The notes below the pieces were generated by a model that was not told where the DNA came from, searched no databases, and saw only the letters and a program-made list of their open reading frames with translations. Positions 12,101 to 22,643 of a stretch of DNA of 64,000 bases are shown here, piece by piece; positions within the stretch are counted from its first letter, which is position 1; every line of letters starts with the position of its first letter. The DNA is from Parastagonospora avenae f. sp. tritici 18332-5 (Eukaryota; Ascomycota; Dothideomycetes; Pleosporales; Phaeosphaeriaceae): assembly GCA_022559985.1 (NCBI GenBank), contig JAFJTR010000039.1, forward strand, positions 1 to 64,000, written 5' to 3'. A program made the translations under genes and the position numbers.

Positions 12101-12282
12101 GAACAGTCACAGTAGACATATATTCTCAACTATGCTAAATTGTCAAGCCATTATTAAGCCTCAAGCTAATCTATGTCCTAAAAACGTGATCAAGTCAATT
12201 AATTAAGCTAAATATTGCTCTTCCCAAGCCTCAAGCCAAGCTGATAGCCTAGACTTGATTGATTTGATTGTTAGCAACTTTG
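9114..12282 (+). mobile_element. hAT-superfamily DNA transposon (3169 bp)
   Basis: The ends are defined by an exact 8-bp duplication and by terminal inverted repeats starting CA. The left end cagacttgctaacaatcaa and the reverse complement of the right end caaagttgctaacaatcaa match at 17 of 19 positions. Subterminal regions (about 9120-9260 and 12140-12275) hold many copies of a cttgattg / aagcctcaag motif in both orientations, as expected for hAT transposase binding sites. The interior encodes a broken transposase on the plus strand. The element sits in the first membrane-helix coding region of the MFS pseudogene. Confidence 0.88.
9558..12115 (+). pseudogene. hAT transposase (BED finger to dimerisation domain), inactivated
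   Basis: From ATG 9558 the frame runs through a basic N-terminus and a BED-type zinc finger (FFVCRYCHARKI, later H...H). It then shifts frame once near 10.15-10.2 kb and continues to the stop at 12113-12115. Recognisable parts are KDGKISISQDVANELG, LREFETPAF, the catalytic-core blocks around 10.5-10.9 kb, and a C-terminal hAT dimerisation region (YWLGLRDRYPNLAQWAIDIL, 11815-12000). In-frame stops: 9897 TAG, 10463 TAA, 11198 TAG, 11231 TAG, 11477 TAG and 11936 TGA; most can be explained by C-to-T changes of Gln or Arg codons. The first catalytic Asp of the (D)GW block reads Asn (AAC at 10493). The element is therefore not autonomous. Confidence 0.86.
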
Positions 12283-12290
12283 CATAGCAG
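12283..12290. repeat. hAT target-site duplication, right copy
   Basis: Exact copy of CATAGCAG found at 9106-9113. Transporter coding sequence resumes directly after it on the minus strand. Confidence 0.85.
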
Positions 12291-12330
12291 AGTAAGCAAC
12301 GGCCCACTAGATGGAGTCAAACACATCGCA

Positions 12331-13584
12331 TTAGCATGTATGCAACAAAATGCAAGGTGTGCGTGTAAGTGCTAGACTTGTCGGCTGCAGGAAGCTCGCC
12401 ACGCTCGACAAGCTCTCCTAGTGAACTCTGGGAACTTGAATTTTCCGAGTCTGTATGATTTTCGCTATCTGATGCGCTCGTGTTCCGCTAGTTCGATCCG
12501 CTTTTGAATGGGGGCGGCTTTGATGAAATGTGAGATATCCTTTGTCGATTTGAGAGAAGTCTTAATAAGACAATGTTTTCCTGTAAAAATCGAAGCAAGT
12601 CTATGGACTTGCAGCAACATTGTACGTTCGAGAGAATGCTTGCGACGGGGGGCAGGCCCGAGCACAGACACGGAGACGGACACCGAGCCCGCTGGCCCAA
12701 CTTTTCTCTGTGACGCTGTTGTGCTACAATGAGAGTCAAATGAACGATTTTTCGAAGGGAAGCCTAGAGATTCGATCTTCTCCCTTTATTAGCCGAACAC
12801 TGCAACTATCAGCCCCAGTAATAATTCGTGGCCGACGTACAGTCAACTCGATGGCTTTTGCAGAATGTTCACGGGAGCGATGTAGATCAATTAAGCCTTG
12901 AATAGTATACTACTCATATCCAGCAGTTGATACTGTACTCAAATATTTCAAAGTATCGTGTAGTTGCATGTGTCGGCCATAGGGCTTATCCCTTGGCGCA
13001 TGAGTGATGACCCAGGTTCCGTTTTCACCTAGGCCTGTTTCGGCCTAGCTCCTTCACCCTCTTTCTTTTGCGTATAGACGCTCTCTCTCCCATAGCCTAA
13101 TACATCATGATTCTCCTCAACCTCTACGCTTGACAGCATGAAAATCATGGGGCGGCTACTGCTTATTAGGCCTCGTGGAGCTTGCGAACGAAGGACAGAC
13201 TACTCCAGCACTTAGCTCCTCCCACCAGCTAGACTGATCGCCGTGTTCCGACTCTAACCAACAGCAATTATCGAATGTTCTATATACTGCTGTTGATGTG
13301 GATGCAAACTTGGGGTTAGAGATGACTCTTTCTACAGCTTGGCCAAATATGGACTGATCCTAAAGTGTCACTAACCACAGGCTACCTTCTAGCTGAAGAC
13401 GCCGTAAGTTACGGTATTCTTCCAGAATAATGCGATAGTCGCTTGATTTATACTGGACAAACCATTCTTCGACAATGTTGTTTATGCGGAATGGGTTGTT
13501 TGCCACGTCTTTCATCAGTGTAGATAGGTACCGCTGTGATGGGCTGAAGCCCAATCGATGAGTTCCTCGATGACATCTCGGTCA
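12331..13584. other. Region without a supported gene
   Basis: May include the extreme N-terminus and promoter of the ruined MFS gene. A 64-codon open frame on the minus strand (13554-13360) has no recognisable motif. Nothing else can be supported. Confidence 0.4.
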
Positions 13585-13641
13585 CACGACCAGGCGCACT
13601 GATCACGGCGTCTGAGCAGCGCTCAGACTAGAACCACTGAG
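13585..13641 (+). repeat. 57-bp inverted repeat, left copy
   Basis: The reverse complement matches 18307-18363 at 49 of 57 positions without gaps. Seven of the eight differences are transitions. Inside is a small palindrome, ctgagcagcgctcag. The similarity does not obviously extend further. It could be a degenerate transposon terminus or MITE fragment. Confidence 0.7.
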
Positions 13642-15577
13642 TCCGGCCGTACGTTACGCCGAGCCGATTTCAGAATATATCTTGAGAGCTCAAGCTTCTG
13701 TAGCTCTCTTCTCTATCAAATACAACCTCATTATACCTGCGCGATAGCTCCCTGAGCGTAGCCCCCTTACAACCGCTGTCACTTCAATAATATGGGTAGT
13801 TCTTAACTCGTCATAACAGGTATGTTGTGTTCAAAGCTGCCTTATGTTTAAAGAGATCACGTTCTGGAACGTGGTCGTATATGAGACACGAACATTGCTT
13901 CCTGCCCCGTTCGAGGTATCGCTTCCTTGCCTAAGTATCGAAATCTGCGGTTTTGATCCACATCTTTTCTTTGAGGCTATTTTGAGATAAGCCAGAAACT
14001 TTTTGACTGCCTTTTTGGCTCTTTGTTCAAATAGGTCCTAACGCAAAAAGCTGCTCGTGTCGTACTGTAGGACAAGCAGCAGACTGGTGGATAAATTTCA
14101 GGCTGAGAGATTCTGTCAGTCATTCTTCTGTTCAGCTTGCCATTAGCCTCACCTCTCAAATTCTTGCCAAGCTGCTTCACTTGTTTTCTCGTATTCTGGT
14201 CTGCGGTGTCATTCCAACATGGGTCAATGGCACAGCGCTCTCACGCGATAGTCTGATTCTGTAAACTATCCTACAGCCTATAGACACCATGATCGTTATA
14301 AATATGTCATAGTGAATGGAAGGGTTCTTGAGGACTTTCATGCACAAGTGCGGCATCTCGGCGACTTCCTTGATCATTTTGGCTTACTGTGCGCCATGAC
14401 TGCAATCATTGGCTTTGTGTACATGAGGCACGTCGGCTCAGGTTCTCCACATCTTTACACATCTTAGCTTGCTGGTGGTCTAGGCCCTTGGAGACTCTAA
14501 GCTGCAGCACAGGGTTCTGTTGGCTGGCCGTAAGCGACGATCGCCATCGCTTCTCGGTGCGCTCTGATCGCGCATAAGCAGCTGAAAAGAGGCGACGTAA
14601 TCAATCAGGCTCATGCAGCTGAGGACATGAAAACAGGTATACCTCTGAACACTGCTGCGGGCAAGAACACTGCTGCAGCCAAGAAGGCTCGATTGTTATT
14701 GCAGCAGGGAATCGTTTTGCAGCTGAATGCTGTCATGTCCAGTTTCCATTTAGGCTAATGGTTGTTTTGAAACAGTTTCCTTGGATCAGGTAAAGTACAT
14801 AGACGTGACATAATCAAAACACGATGTTTGATCCACGGTCAGCTTCTAATGTAGCGTCAGTTTGAGGAGAACCATCATCAAGATTCAATGTACTGAGATT
14901 TTCGTTCATCGACCGCAACCTCTTCTCACGTGCCAAGCGACCTCGGGACTAACTGTTCATGGAAAGTGGTATGATTGTGATAGAGGATGATCAGATGAGT
15001 ATGTATGTTAACACGAGATGCGTTCTCCGGAGAGACTTGATTAAGGATCTGAAAACAGCTCATTGATGTGTGTAGACCAATTGAAGGTTTGGTGTAGGGC
15101 TGTGCAGGTGTCTTTACGCACTTGGTTGGGGACAATCAAGACTTCAGTGCATGATGGCTGCAGATAAAATCTCAACCCCCGCATAGAGCCTTCTAGGTGA
15201 TCATACCACCAGTTCACTCTTGAACGCATGTCAGAACGCCAAGGCATTGGCTGTTCACAGCGTCGAATGGTCCTCGCATCCCGCTGCAGACGAGACGACT
15301 AGGCTTGACATACTGACTTCATTGGCCGGAGAATCCCTAGAATGACGGTTCGAGATGACTGAGGAGGCGCTGCATCTACTGCAGCCAGATGAAGCAGCGG
15401 TGTAGACTCGGTGCGTCGAACGGTGAAGGATATCGGGTATGTAAAGGCAACACATCCTCGAAACACAATCCACCTCAGCAAGATATCGAGTGTAATCCAG
15501 GACGCATCTCTAAAAGCCTCACAGACTTCCAGATACGACCATCAACCAACACTAAGTTATCCACCATCTAAGTGACA
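13642..15577. other. Region without a supported gene, upstream of the protease gene
   Basis: Composition is intermediate and only short open frames occur. Around 14570-14760 a Gln/Ala-rich stretch resembles the C-terminus of some pogo-type transposases, but not strongly enough to call. The last ~200 bp should contain the promoter of the protease gene. Confidence 0.35.
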
Positions 15578-18153
15578 ATGTCGATCGATCTCAGTCGCTC
15601 AATGGTCGATGAATGGACTAAAACACAACCAAAGCAGTTTGTGTCGCCCAAAGTGTCGCTTCAAAAGCTGTCACATACGACTGCACTTCCGACTCTGTTA
15701 CCCAAGACGGCTTCCACCGCGACCAAGATCGGGGTGTGGGATCTTTATGTCAATGAGATGAATGAATTCCAGCCTCCAGAGAAAAGCGAGTCTCTTTTCA
15801 ATGAAGCTCCAGGACCTCCAGAAAGCGTCATAGGGTCAGATGAGCGTAAGAAGGTGCCCAAGAAGGACATCTTGCCCGGAGGCAGGTGTCGAAGTACGCA
15901 TGCAATCCCCGTATCCTGTTCCGCTCGCTGATGCTAACCAACCCAGGCATTGTCAAACTCTTCCTACGTTTCCAGGGCCAGCAAGATGGTGCTTCCTGGG
16001 CCATGGCAACTGGCTGGCTGATTGAAGACGACGTTCTTGTGACCGCCGGCCACTGCGCCAACGATTGGTCGCACAATTATGGCAGGCTCAGCCACGTCAA
16101 AGCGTATATCGGATACTCTGGCAAGGAAGCTGTGAGTGAGGCAAACCAGGTGCAGATGCGCATGGGCATCAAGGTTGCCACGACGGAGAGCTGGCTCACA
16201 AAGGGTAGTACAGACTCTCGCGGGGATGTCTCGTTCATTCGCCTCAACAAACCTTTCACCGGCGTGACACCGATCAAATATGCTCAGACACCGATGGCTG
16301 GAACTGGAGAGCGACTTGGAGTGGTAGGATATCCTGGAGACCTCATGAAGCAAAGTACGCGAGAGAAAGGAGCGGTATGTTCAACAGGATATGTGCTACA
16401 AAGAGGCCATATGCTAATTATGCGCAGCTCATGTATGAAATGTTCGTTCCGACCAACTACACACTCGAAGGTAGTAAGTCGAAGATGCTGCAGTACACCA
16501 TCGACACCTTTGGTGGTAAGCTAAAGTCTAGTCACAGTCGTCGACATGATGCTGATCCATCTAGGCAACTCCGGTTCGCCTGTATTGCGCCAATCCGATC
16601 TGACGTCCATAGGCGTGCATGTACTCGGCGGAAACCCTAACTCCGCTTCAGTCATACTTGGCAAATACGGAAACTCCTTCGAAGCCTTGAAACTGGCGCT
16701 CAAGCGCCCGACAAAGGGATTCCAATGGGTGACCATATCAAACACACCAGCCAAGACTCCTCTCAAACCTATTCTCAAGAAAGAGTCGTCAAAGGACACG
16801 ACTGAAGGCTTTGTCGCCGACGAAGCGCTCGCCAAGACTCCCTCGAAAAGTCCGTGGAAAAAGCCAATCTCGCCAGGTCAGAAGCCTCAGCCTCAGCAAG
16901 ACTCGAAGGTCGGTTCCGACCTTGATATATTCGCGAAGGCTCTCGGCAAAGCAAAAAATGTCACCACCGACCCTCTTGGGGCGATCGCTGCCTATGGCCT
17001 CCACGTCGTTGGCATGCAAGCTCGACAGCTCCGCAACGAAACCGAAACGGCTGGGCCTGTTGATACCTCAGTAATCGAGGATCACAGTGGCAGAGAAGAC
17101 ACATCTAGCACTGCAGCCGACATTGATGGCGAAGTTGCGGACGAGTTCGAGGGCGAAGCCGACGAAGCTTTCAACGCCGAAGCAGATGCTGATGAAGAAA
17201 CCGGCATGGAAGAAGCCGGTGAAGCAGCATATGAAGGCGTCGCTGAGCGCGCCATCCTAACCGAAGCTGCCTTTCTAACCTTCCAGTCCCTCAGTGTGAA
17301 GAAATGTGCAATCTTGAAGTACACGGATCGCATGCAAGCATACGTCGCGAAGCACAGTGCCACGGTTGGCCGCGCTGGAACAGTTGTGTTCCCGAACTTG
17401 ATGCCCGTCGCGCTACAGGTTACATTGATCAAGCTCAAGCAACAAGCTGACGCAAAGAAACACTCTGAGACTGAGCTCCCGAGCGACCCAGTGGGTGTCG
17501 AAGACGCAGTCTCCGGCGGCTTCGGCCCGAAACTCGATGAGAATCGCGAAGCCATTCTTGACGAGTTGACATTGAGCTCCGAGGCCGACAGCGGCGAGCC
17601 ATTTGGGCCAGAATTCAGCGCGATTGTTTCGAACGGTCTGCGCATCCCAGGCGCCATTGTGGCCAAGGTAGCGACTGAGTGTCTTCCTGATCTGATCGCT
17701 AAAGCCGAAGCTCTATACTCAGGTCAGGAAGCTGGCTCCGAGGGCGATATCGAGGCTGCGATGGCAGATGAATCGTCCAGCGAGTATTTGTACGACGCAA
17801 TGGCCCAGCGCGCTCTCATTGGTGAAGCTATGCTCGAATCCATCCTCAGCACGCCTGCCGACGTGCAGCGGGAGGAAGGTATCTTTTCCGCCCTCAGAAA
17901 GTTCACCAAAGTCGTGGGGAAGGTACTTGGAAAAGGTGAGGGGGATCAAGCCGGGCAGCAGACGGAATCCTTCTGGGGAAAGATGATAAAAATTGGTTGG
18001 AAACTTGGCAAGGCAGTGTACAACGCGACAACGGAAACTGGTGGCTTGAGTGGAGAAGGAAATGGAGGGTACAACCCAGCAGATGAGCTGACAGGTGAGG
18101 ATGAGGGCGACAATTGGGATAGCTGGCTTGCTAGGGTCAACAAGAGCGTTTAA
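15578..18153 (+). CDS. Trypsin-like serine peptidase with long acidic C-terminal region
   Basis: Four exons (15578-15893, 15947-16374, 16428-16515, 16565-18153; introns 53, 53 and 49 bp) join to 806 aa. The S1/trypsin-like domain occupies roughly residues 105-310 with a complete triad: His141 in VTAGHC, Asp199 in RGDVSFIRL, Ser280 in GGNSGSPV. The last intron falls just before the serine loop. No signal peptide or membrane helix is visible, so the protein is probably intracellular. From ~310 to 806 it is unlike known domains to me. It has a Lys/Pro-rich linker, an acidic stretch (~445-500, many Asp/Glu/Ala) and two Ala/Leu-rich helical segments ending in repeats of the FSALRKFTKVVGKVLGKG type. 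The coding frame shows no stops and no RIP damage although the gene lies in the repeat island between inverted repeats. The GTG six bases upstream is not needed as a start. Substrate and pathway are unknown. Confidence 0.85.
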
Positions 18154-18306
18154 GGGATAGTGAAGCAGTGCCTTAAAAACAAGTTATTGTTGGTTAGCTT
18201 TGCACTGAGTGCGAAAAGGGAAATAACGATAACTAGGAATGCATTCTGTTTGGTTGTTCTTGTTCTTGATTCTATGTGCAAAGGAGGAGAACTACAGAAG
18301 TGATGG

Positions 18307-18363
18307 CTCAGGGATTCTGGTCTGAGCGCTGCTCAGGCGCCGCGATCAGTGCGTCTGATCGCG
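18307..18363 (-). repeat. 57-bp inverted repeat, right copy
   Basis: Reverse-complement partner of 13585-13641 (49/57 identical). It begins 153 bp after the protease stop codon and ends 35 bp before the 3' end of a LINE fragment. Confidence 0.7.
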
Positions 18364-18398
18364 AAGTTGAGATATTGACGATACTTATGATCCGACAA

Positions 18399-19653
18399 TT
18401 TACATTGTACTACCTATTGCTAGCATACATACAATGAAGCTCATGCAGTCCTAGGGACTATGGAGCGCTGCGCATGCCTCGCTAATCCCTCTTTCCTAGG
18501 GTCCACGCTTAGTGCTATTAGCTGCAGTCTTTCACCTGCGTCGTGCATTTCTGCATATCCTCTCTTTCTGTCTTTCTTTGCAATTTTAACGTTGTTGTAG
18601 GCCCTTATAGGGCTCCTGCTGCCCACAGCTACCTAGCTGTAGTAATCTCTGTTTCCTTTAGAAAGTCTATTAAAGTAGCACTTCCTTTGCAGTACTAAAC
18701 AATTATTGTAGCGTAGTAGTAGGCATATCCAGTGGTTTTAATATCTTTTTTCGCTCCTTTGTGTATCCTTTATTATCCTTGCCTATAGCTTTAGAAAATT
18801 GCTTAAAGAAGCCCTTTCCTAGCTTAAGCTAGTAGTAGGCAGCTAGCACCCTCTTAGGGCTAGAGAGCAGCTGCATCTTGTACGCGATTGTAGGCCTTTC
18901 CTGGGTAGCCCTGCTATAGGCCCTGCCTTTCTCTGCAGGCCTAGCATCTTTCCACTCTTGCTTCTATCTTGCTAGGATCTCCTCTTTAGCCTTTCTCTTA
19001 AGATAGCTTAGCGAAGTAAAAGGGTTCTTTGTTATCTGCTTGAGGCCTGCCTTAGCTAGCCTATCTGCATGTTTGTTGCCTTAATTTTCTCTGTGCCCTA
19101 GCACCTAGGATATAGAGACTTTGTTCTGCCTAGATAGCTACTTGCACAGTTCTAAATCTTATAATAGACTCTTTAGCTACCTATAGGGGAGATTTTCTAT
19201 AGTCTTTTTAGAGCAGCTTAGCTGTCTATAAAGACGTGTATCTACTCTTCTTATAGGTCTTAGCGTAGGTTTCTAAGAGCCTAATAGGCTGCAATAAGCT
19301 CTATATCTATAATCTTAAGTTTCTCTTCTAGGCTAAAGCTTTTTACTTAGATATGTTCTTCTTGTACAGACACTTAATAGTAGCCTGCTGCTACTTCTTC
19401 TTCTATCTTAGAGCTGTCTGTGTATAGTAGAATAGGCGCTTTAGTCTTATTTCTAAGATCTAGAAGCTACTGTTTATGAAGTTCTGCAGTTTTAGACTTG
19501 CTGCTCTTAGAGATAGAGAAGGTAGCATAGGCAGACGCAGAATTGCTCCACAGCTTTGCTAGTAGGATAGAGATTTCTTTAACATTGCTATATTCTTGCA
19601 TTTATGCTGCTAACTCCCCTAGCTGCGTAGATATGCAGAGTTGTTTCTAGCTG
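18399..19653 (-). mobile_element. 5'-truncated, RIP-mutated Tad-like LINE fragment
   Basis: The minus strand matches the last ~1.25 kb of the LINE at 22.1-34.0 kb: the end of the reverse transcriptase ORF, the RNase H block, the C-terminal zinc-finger block and the 3' UTR ending at the tacattgtac motif. The coding frame is full of TAG/TAA stops. The poly-A tail is missing: homology stops a few bases short of it. The 5' end abuts the TGTTACGG start of a Gypsy-like repeat. Confidence 0.82.
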
Positions 19654-19654
19654 T

Positions 19655-20720
19655 TACGGTAACGTACCCTAACACCCCAGACTACTATACTCAACAGTAC
19701 CACACTACACAGGTAGCTACTGTACTCTACAGTACTGCTCTGCAAAAGGCTCTGATCGTTTGCAACTGCAGACCCGCTAGTGCGCCTCCTGACTATCTCC
19801 GCGTAGGCTTAGCGTCCGCGCTTAAGCCTTCCCCTGTTTATATTCCTTTCTGCCTCTGTACCTTGCTCTGTTCTGCACACAACGTCTTGTATTACACCTA
19901 AGACCTGTATGTAGTATACTAATTAAGCTTCCCTATAAGCTCTAACGTTCCTGCTTATTGCCTCTTATAACATTACGTTGTGTCACTACTAAAACTCTTA
20001 ACTATAGCTACTAACAACTTAAATGCTATAATAGAACAGATTCTAGCCTAGCTAAGTAGACTAACTAATACTCTTGCTAAACAGGAGGCGCGTCATTATA
20101 AGGAAATAACATTACTTTAACAGGAGCTTAAGTTAATTAAAGCTAAGTCAGCCGCTTAGCTCTAAGTTACTTAAACTAACGCTAAAGGCGTAGTGTCACG
20201 AGAGGCAACGAGCAGGGACGTCAGAGCTTGCGGAGAAGCTTGATTGATATGCTACAGACGATTCTTAGGTGTAATACAAGAGGATAGCTAAGGAGCAATC
20301 AAGCTACGTACAAGCAAGCTGAAGATAGGGGGTGGCAGACGGCACGTGCGCGTAAGCGAGCGCAAGCGCGTCATGTGAAAGTGTCGCGGGAGGATACCGT
20401 GACACGTAGCAACAGAAATACAGACTTTATCTGGCAATAGCTCGCCTCTTGCGAGGACCCCTTCACCGACTTAAGCTGTTGCGACCCTGTCGCACAGAAC
20501 TAACTGTCTACCTAACCTGCCCCTATTTAACAGTAAGAGGAAGGACTTACTAGCGTTTATTTGCAAACTTTAGTATAAGCTTAAAGAAAATGCTAACTGC
20601 TATCCTAACAAAAGATCCTGCCTCCTATACGTACACTCTTATCTAGAGAAAGATGCTGCGTTACTTATTAACCTGTTAATAGATAAGGACATCTACAACG
20701 TTAACTAGCTTGTTTCGTTC
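19655..20720 (+). mobile_element. 5' remnant of a Gypsy-type LTR retrotransposon (LTR start plus gag)
   Basis: It begins TGTTACGGTAACG, a typical fungal Gypsy LTR start. From ~20.43 kb one frame reads as a Metaviridae gag: LLAFICKL, KENANCYPNK and LIDKDIYNVN, with TAG stops in place of likely Gln or Trp codons. The gag is interrupted by a 211-bp solo LTR (20194-20404) and ends near 20720. No pol or 3' LTR was found in the window, so the element is truncated. The LTR's right edge is uncertain (perhaps near 19895). Confidence 0.6.
20194..20404. repeat. Solo LTR (211 bp) with CGTAG target duplication
   Basis: It starts TGTCACG and ends CGTGACA, perfect 7-bp inverted termini of the TG...CA type. 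It is flanked by the exact 5-bp duplication CGTAG (20189-20193 and 20405-20409). It interrupts a gag-like frame and is GC-richer than its surroundings. This fits an LTR left by recombination of a full element. Confidence 0.8.
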
Positions 20721-20846
20721 CTATAACGTGTTGGATAAGCAAGTGACGCAGGCAAGCGAGCGACGCACCCCACCAACTTTGCGCACCTCTACACGCGTAC
20801 ATCTCAACCACCTTATAAGATAATATATAGATATTAATAGAGTAGA

Positions 20847-22150
20847 TTAAGCAGTATTTAAAGTATCTTTCTTGCACGTACGAGAGTTGTGCCCAGTCTC
20901 TCTGCACCTCTTACAGCGTGCGAGAGCTTGGCGGCTGCGGCCGGATTGCTCTCCTCCTTGACGCTCTTCACGAGCAATCTGCTGATCAGCCTCTCGTTGA
21001 GCAAGTAGATGCTCGCCAGCTCCCTTTATTAAGACCCCTCGCTGCTGTATGCGCTTTTTTCTACGCTGTTTACGCGCTAACGCTGCCTTATTAGCCTTCT
21101 TAAGGCTGGCAATCTGATCGCGCATTAGCTTAGCTGAGAGCATTATTAACTCAGCGCCCTTCTTAAGCTGGTCAATCGCCTCAATAATCGAAGCAGGTGA
21201 GGAGCTCTTGTGCTGCCGAACACGATCACGTATTAATGTTGATTGAGCCTTAAGCTCACGTACGTTGCTCGGCGTATGAGCCTCCCAGATAGCCTCTAGC
21301 AGAGCAGCTAGAGTAGTCATACGCAGCTGCACGTCAAGCTTTGAGAGCACGGCGTCTAGTAAGAAAGGCACAAGGCCTGCGCCTTAAAAGGCTGAGCAGA
21401 TATTAGCTAAGGTGAACGATCGACTAAAAGCTGCCTTAAAGGCTAGCAGGAACTTAAGCTTAGTGATGTGGTTAATATGGCAGCAGATCAGGCTCTTAAC
21501 CTCACGGCTGTACGCGCGCTTTAACGGCGAGAAGCAGCCAACGTCAAGAGGCTGTAGTAGGTGGGATAAGTGAGGCGGCATGCAGAGCGTGTAGACATTG
21601 TTCTCCTTGCAGAGTTCCTGGAATTCCAGAGAGTGGTGGCTCTCATGGCTATCTAGGACAAGCAGGCAGCGCGCCCTAACCACCTTGCCATCTGTATGCT
21701 TAATGAAGTGCTTTAGCTACCCAACTCTAAGCTCGTTAGTCGTCTAGCTGTTGTCGCTAACGGTAATAGCTCAGTCGCGTGGGATGTCCTCCTCGTACTA
21801 GGCAGACAGGTGGTGCTTGCCGGCAAAGATGATGAACGGTGGGATAGCCCAGCCAGAAGCGTTGATTCCCTAGATCACCGTAACCCACTCGCGATTGCCA
21901 GTCTAGATAGCTTTTGGCCAGCCTTTCCTCTCTGATCCTGTCACGACAAGCTAAGTCGTAATCTTGCCTATCATAAAGCCAGCCTCGTTAAAGTTATAGA
22001 AGTCCTTATTAAGGATGCTGTACTTAAGCTTAGTCTACTCAGTAAGCTTAAACTAGCTGTAGATCACTACAGGATCCTCGCATAGAGCTCTCTGCCTATC
22101 GTACGCTCGATTGAAACGCGTCTTAAAAACACCAACTTTGGGCCCACCCA
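20847..22150 (-). pseudogene. pogo/Fot1-like transposase with C-terminal zinc knuckle, inactivated
   Basis: The minus strand carries a DDE_1-type transposase. In order: RFNRAYDRQRALCEDP (~22.1 kb), YNFNEAGFMIGK, GNREWVTVI, INASGWAIPPFIIFAGKHH, LLVLDSHESHHSLEF (~21.66 kb), PPHLSHLLQPLDVGCFSPLK (~21.56 kb), then a basic coiled C-terminus ending in a CX2CX4HX4C knuckle (CKRCRETGHNSRTC, ~20.88 kb). The catalytic Asp of LDSH and LDVG are present. Interruptions are mostly TAG in place of Gln or Trp, as RIP produces, with a TAA at 21383. The N-terminal helix-turn-helix region is missing, probably cut off by the LINE that starts near 22.14 kb. Confidence 0.78.
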
Positions 22151-22601
22151 GCGCGCTTGCTCCAGCGCCTCCGGCATCCCCAAACTACCAGAATCTATCT
22201 TAGCCTATTGCAAAACAAACTTTATTTAGTTCTTACAGCCTCTAGGCTTGTGGTTAAGGAGTGCAGCTAGGTGGAAACCTGCTGTTCCCCTTGTTCTGAG
22301 TTTTTCGCATTCTACGCACAGACCTCGCTTATTTCATTAGAGATCAGAGCATAAGATAAACACCTAACACTGCCTTTTTGCTCTATTTTCTGCTATCTAG
22401 ACGCCTTTCTCTCCCTAGAGGTTGACTAGTACAGCTAGTAAGGAGGGGGAGAGAAGAAGGAGAAGTAAAACAGAGCTCCTCTTTCTCTCTTGTTTTTTAA
22501 GCCTGCAAAAGCAAGCAGAGCCTAGGTAACTCTGCTTAGTGCAAAAACGAGCTCTCTTTTAGTCATTCCCTGTTATTGCCTAAGAAAAAGAGAAGTACTT
22601 T

Positions 22602-22629
22602 CTTTATACACACACACACATATATATAC
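22602..22629. repeat. (CA)n(TA)n microsatellite in LINE 5' region
   Basis: Alternating ac repeats run directly into ta repeats, just upstream of the ORF1 start codon of the LINE. Confidence 0.8.
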
Positions 22630-22643
22630 CTCCTAAGCCTGAT

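Larger units (their letters stand above)
7219..12330 (-). pseudogene. Decayed MFS multidrug transporter (DHA2/TRI12-like, 14 TM), split by a hAT element
   Basis: Reading the minus strand from ~12.33 kb to 7219 recovers ordered pieces of a 14-TM drug:H+ antiporter. The first membrane helix spans the transposon junction: WAVAYSAM ends at 12291, and LATTLLFALDNAIVANI resumes at ~9105. Then come INDFGHLELLTWI, FNIFLFEDGSALCG and GRVIAVTGGSGMYSG (8979-8767), LPIGAICAAVCFLL, a TM block at 8476-8213, LLPLIMFMVVASMANCFLMP (~7960) and the C-terminal block LAHPAQNLGMVLPLAISGS (7620-7219). In-frame stops lie at 9054-9052 (TGA) and 8769-8767 (TAA), with more stops around 8.0-8.1 kb and 7.75 kb and a frameshift near 8.45 kb. 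The gene is dead. hAT insertion alone would have killed it; which damage came first cannot be told. Confidence 0.82.

Noticed and set aside
13585..18363. Idea that the inverted-repeat-bounded segment is a complete autonomous transposon
   Set aside because: No transposase lies between the repeats and no target duplication was found; kept only as an observation.
22602..22629. CRISPR-like or telomeric repeat
   Set aside because: Simple CA/TA microsatellite; no spaced direct repeats anywhere in the window.
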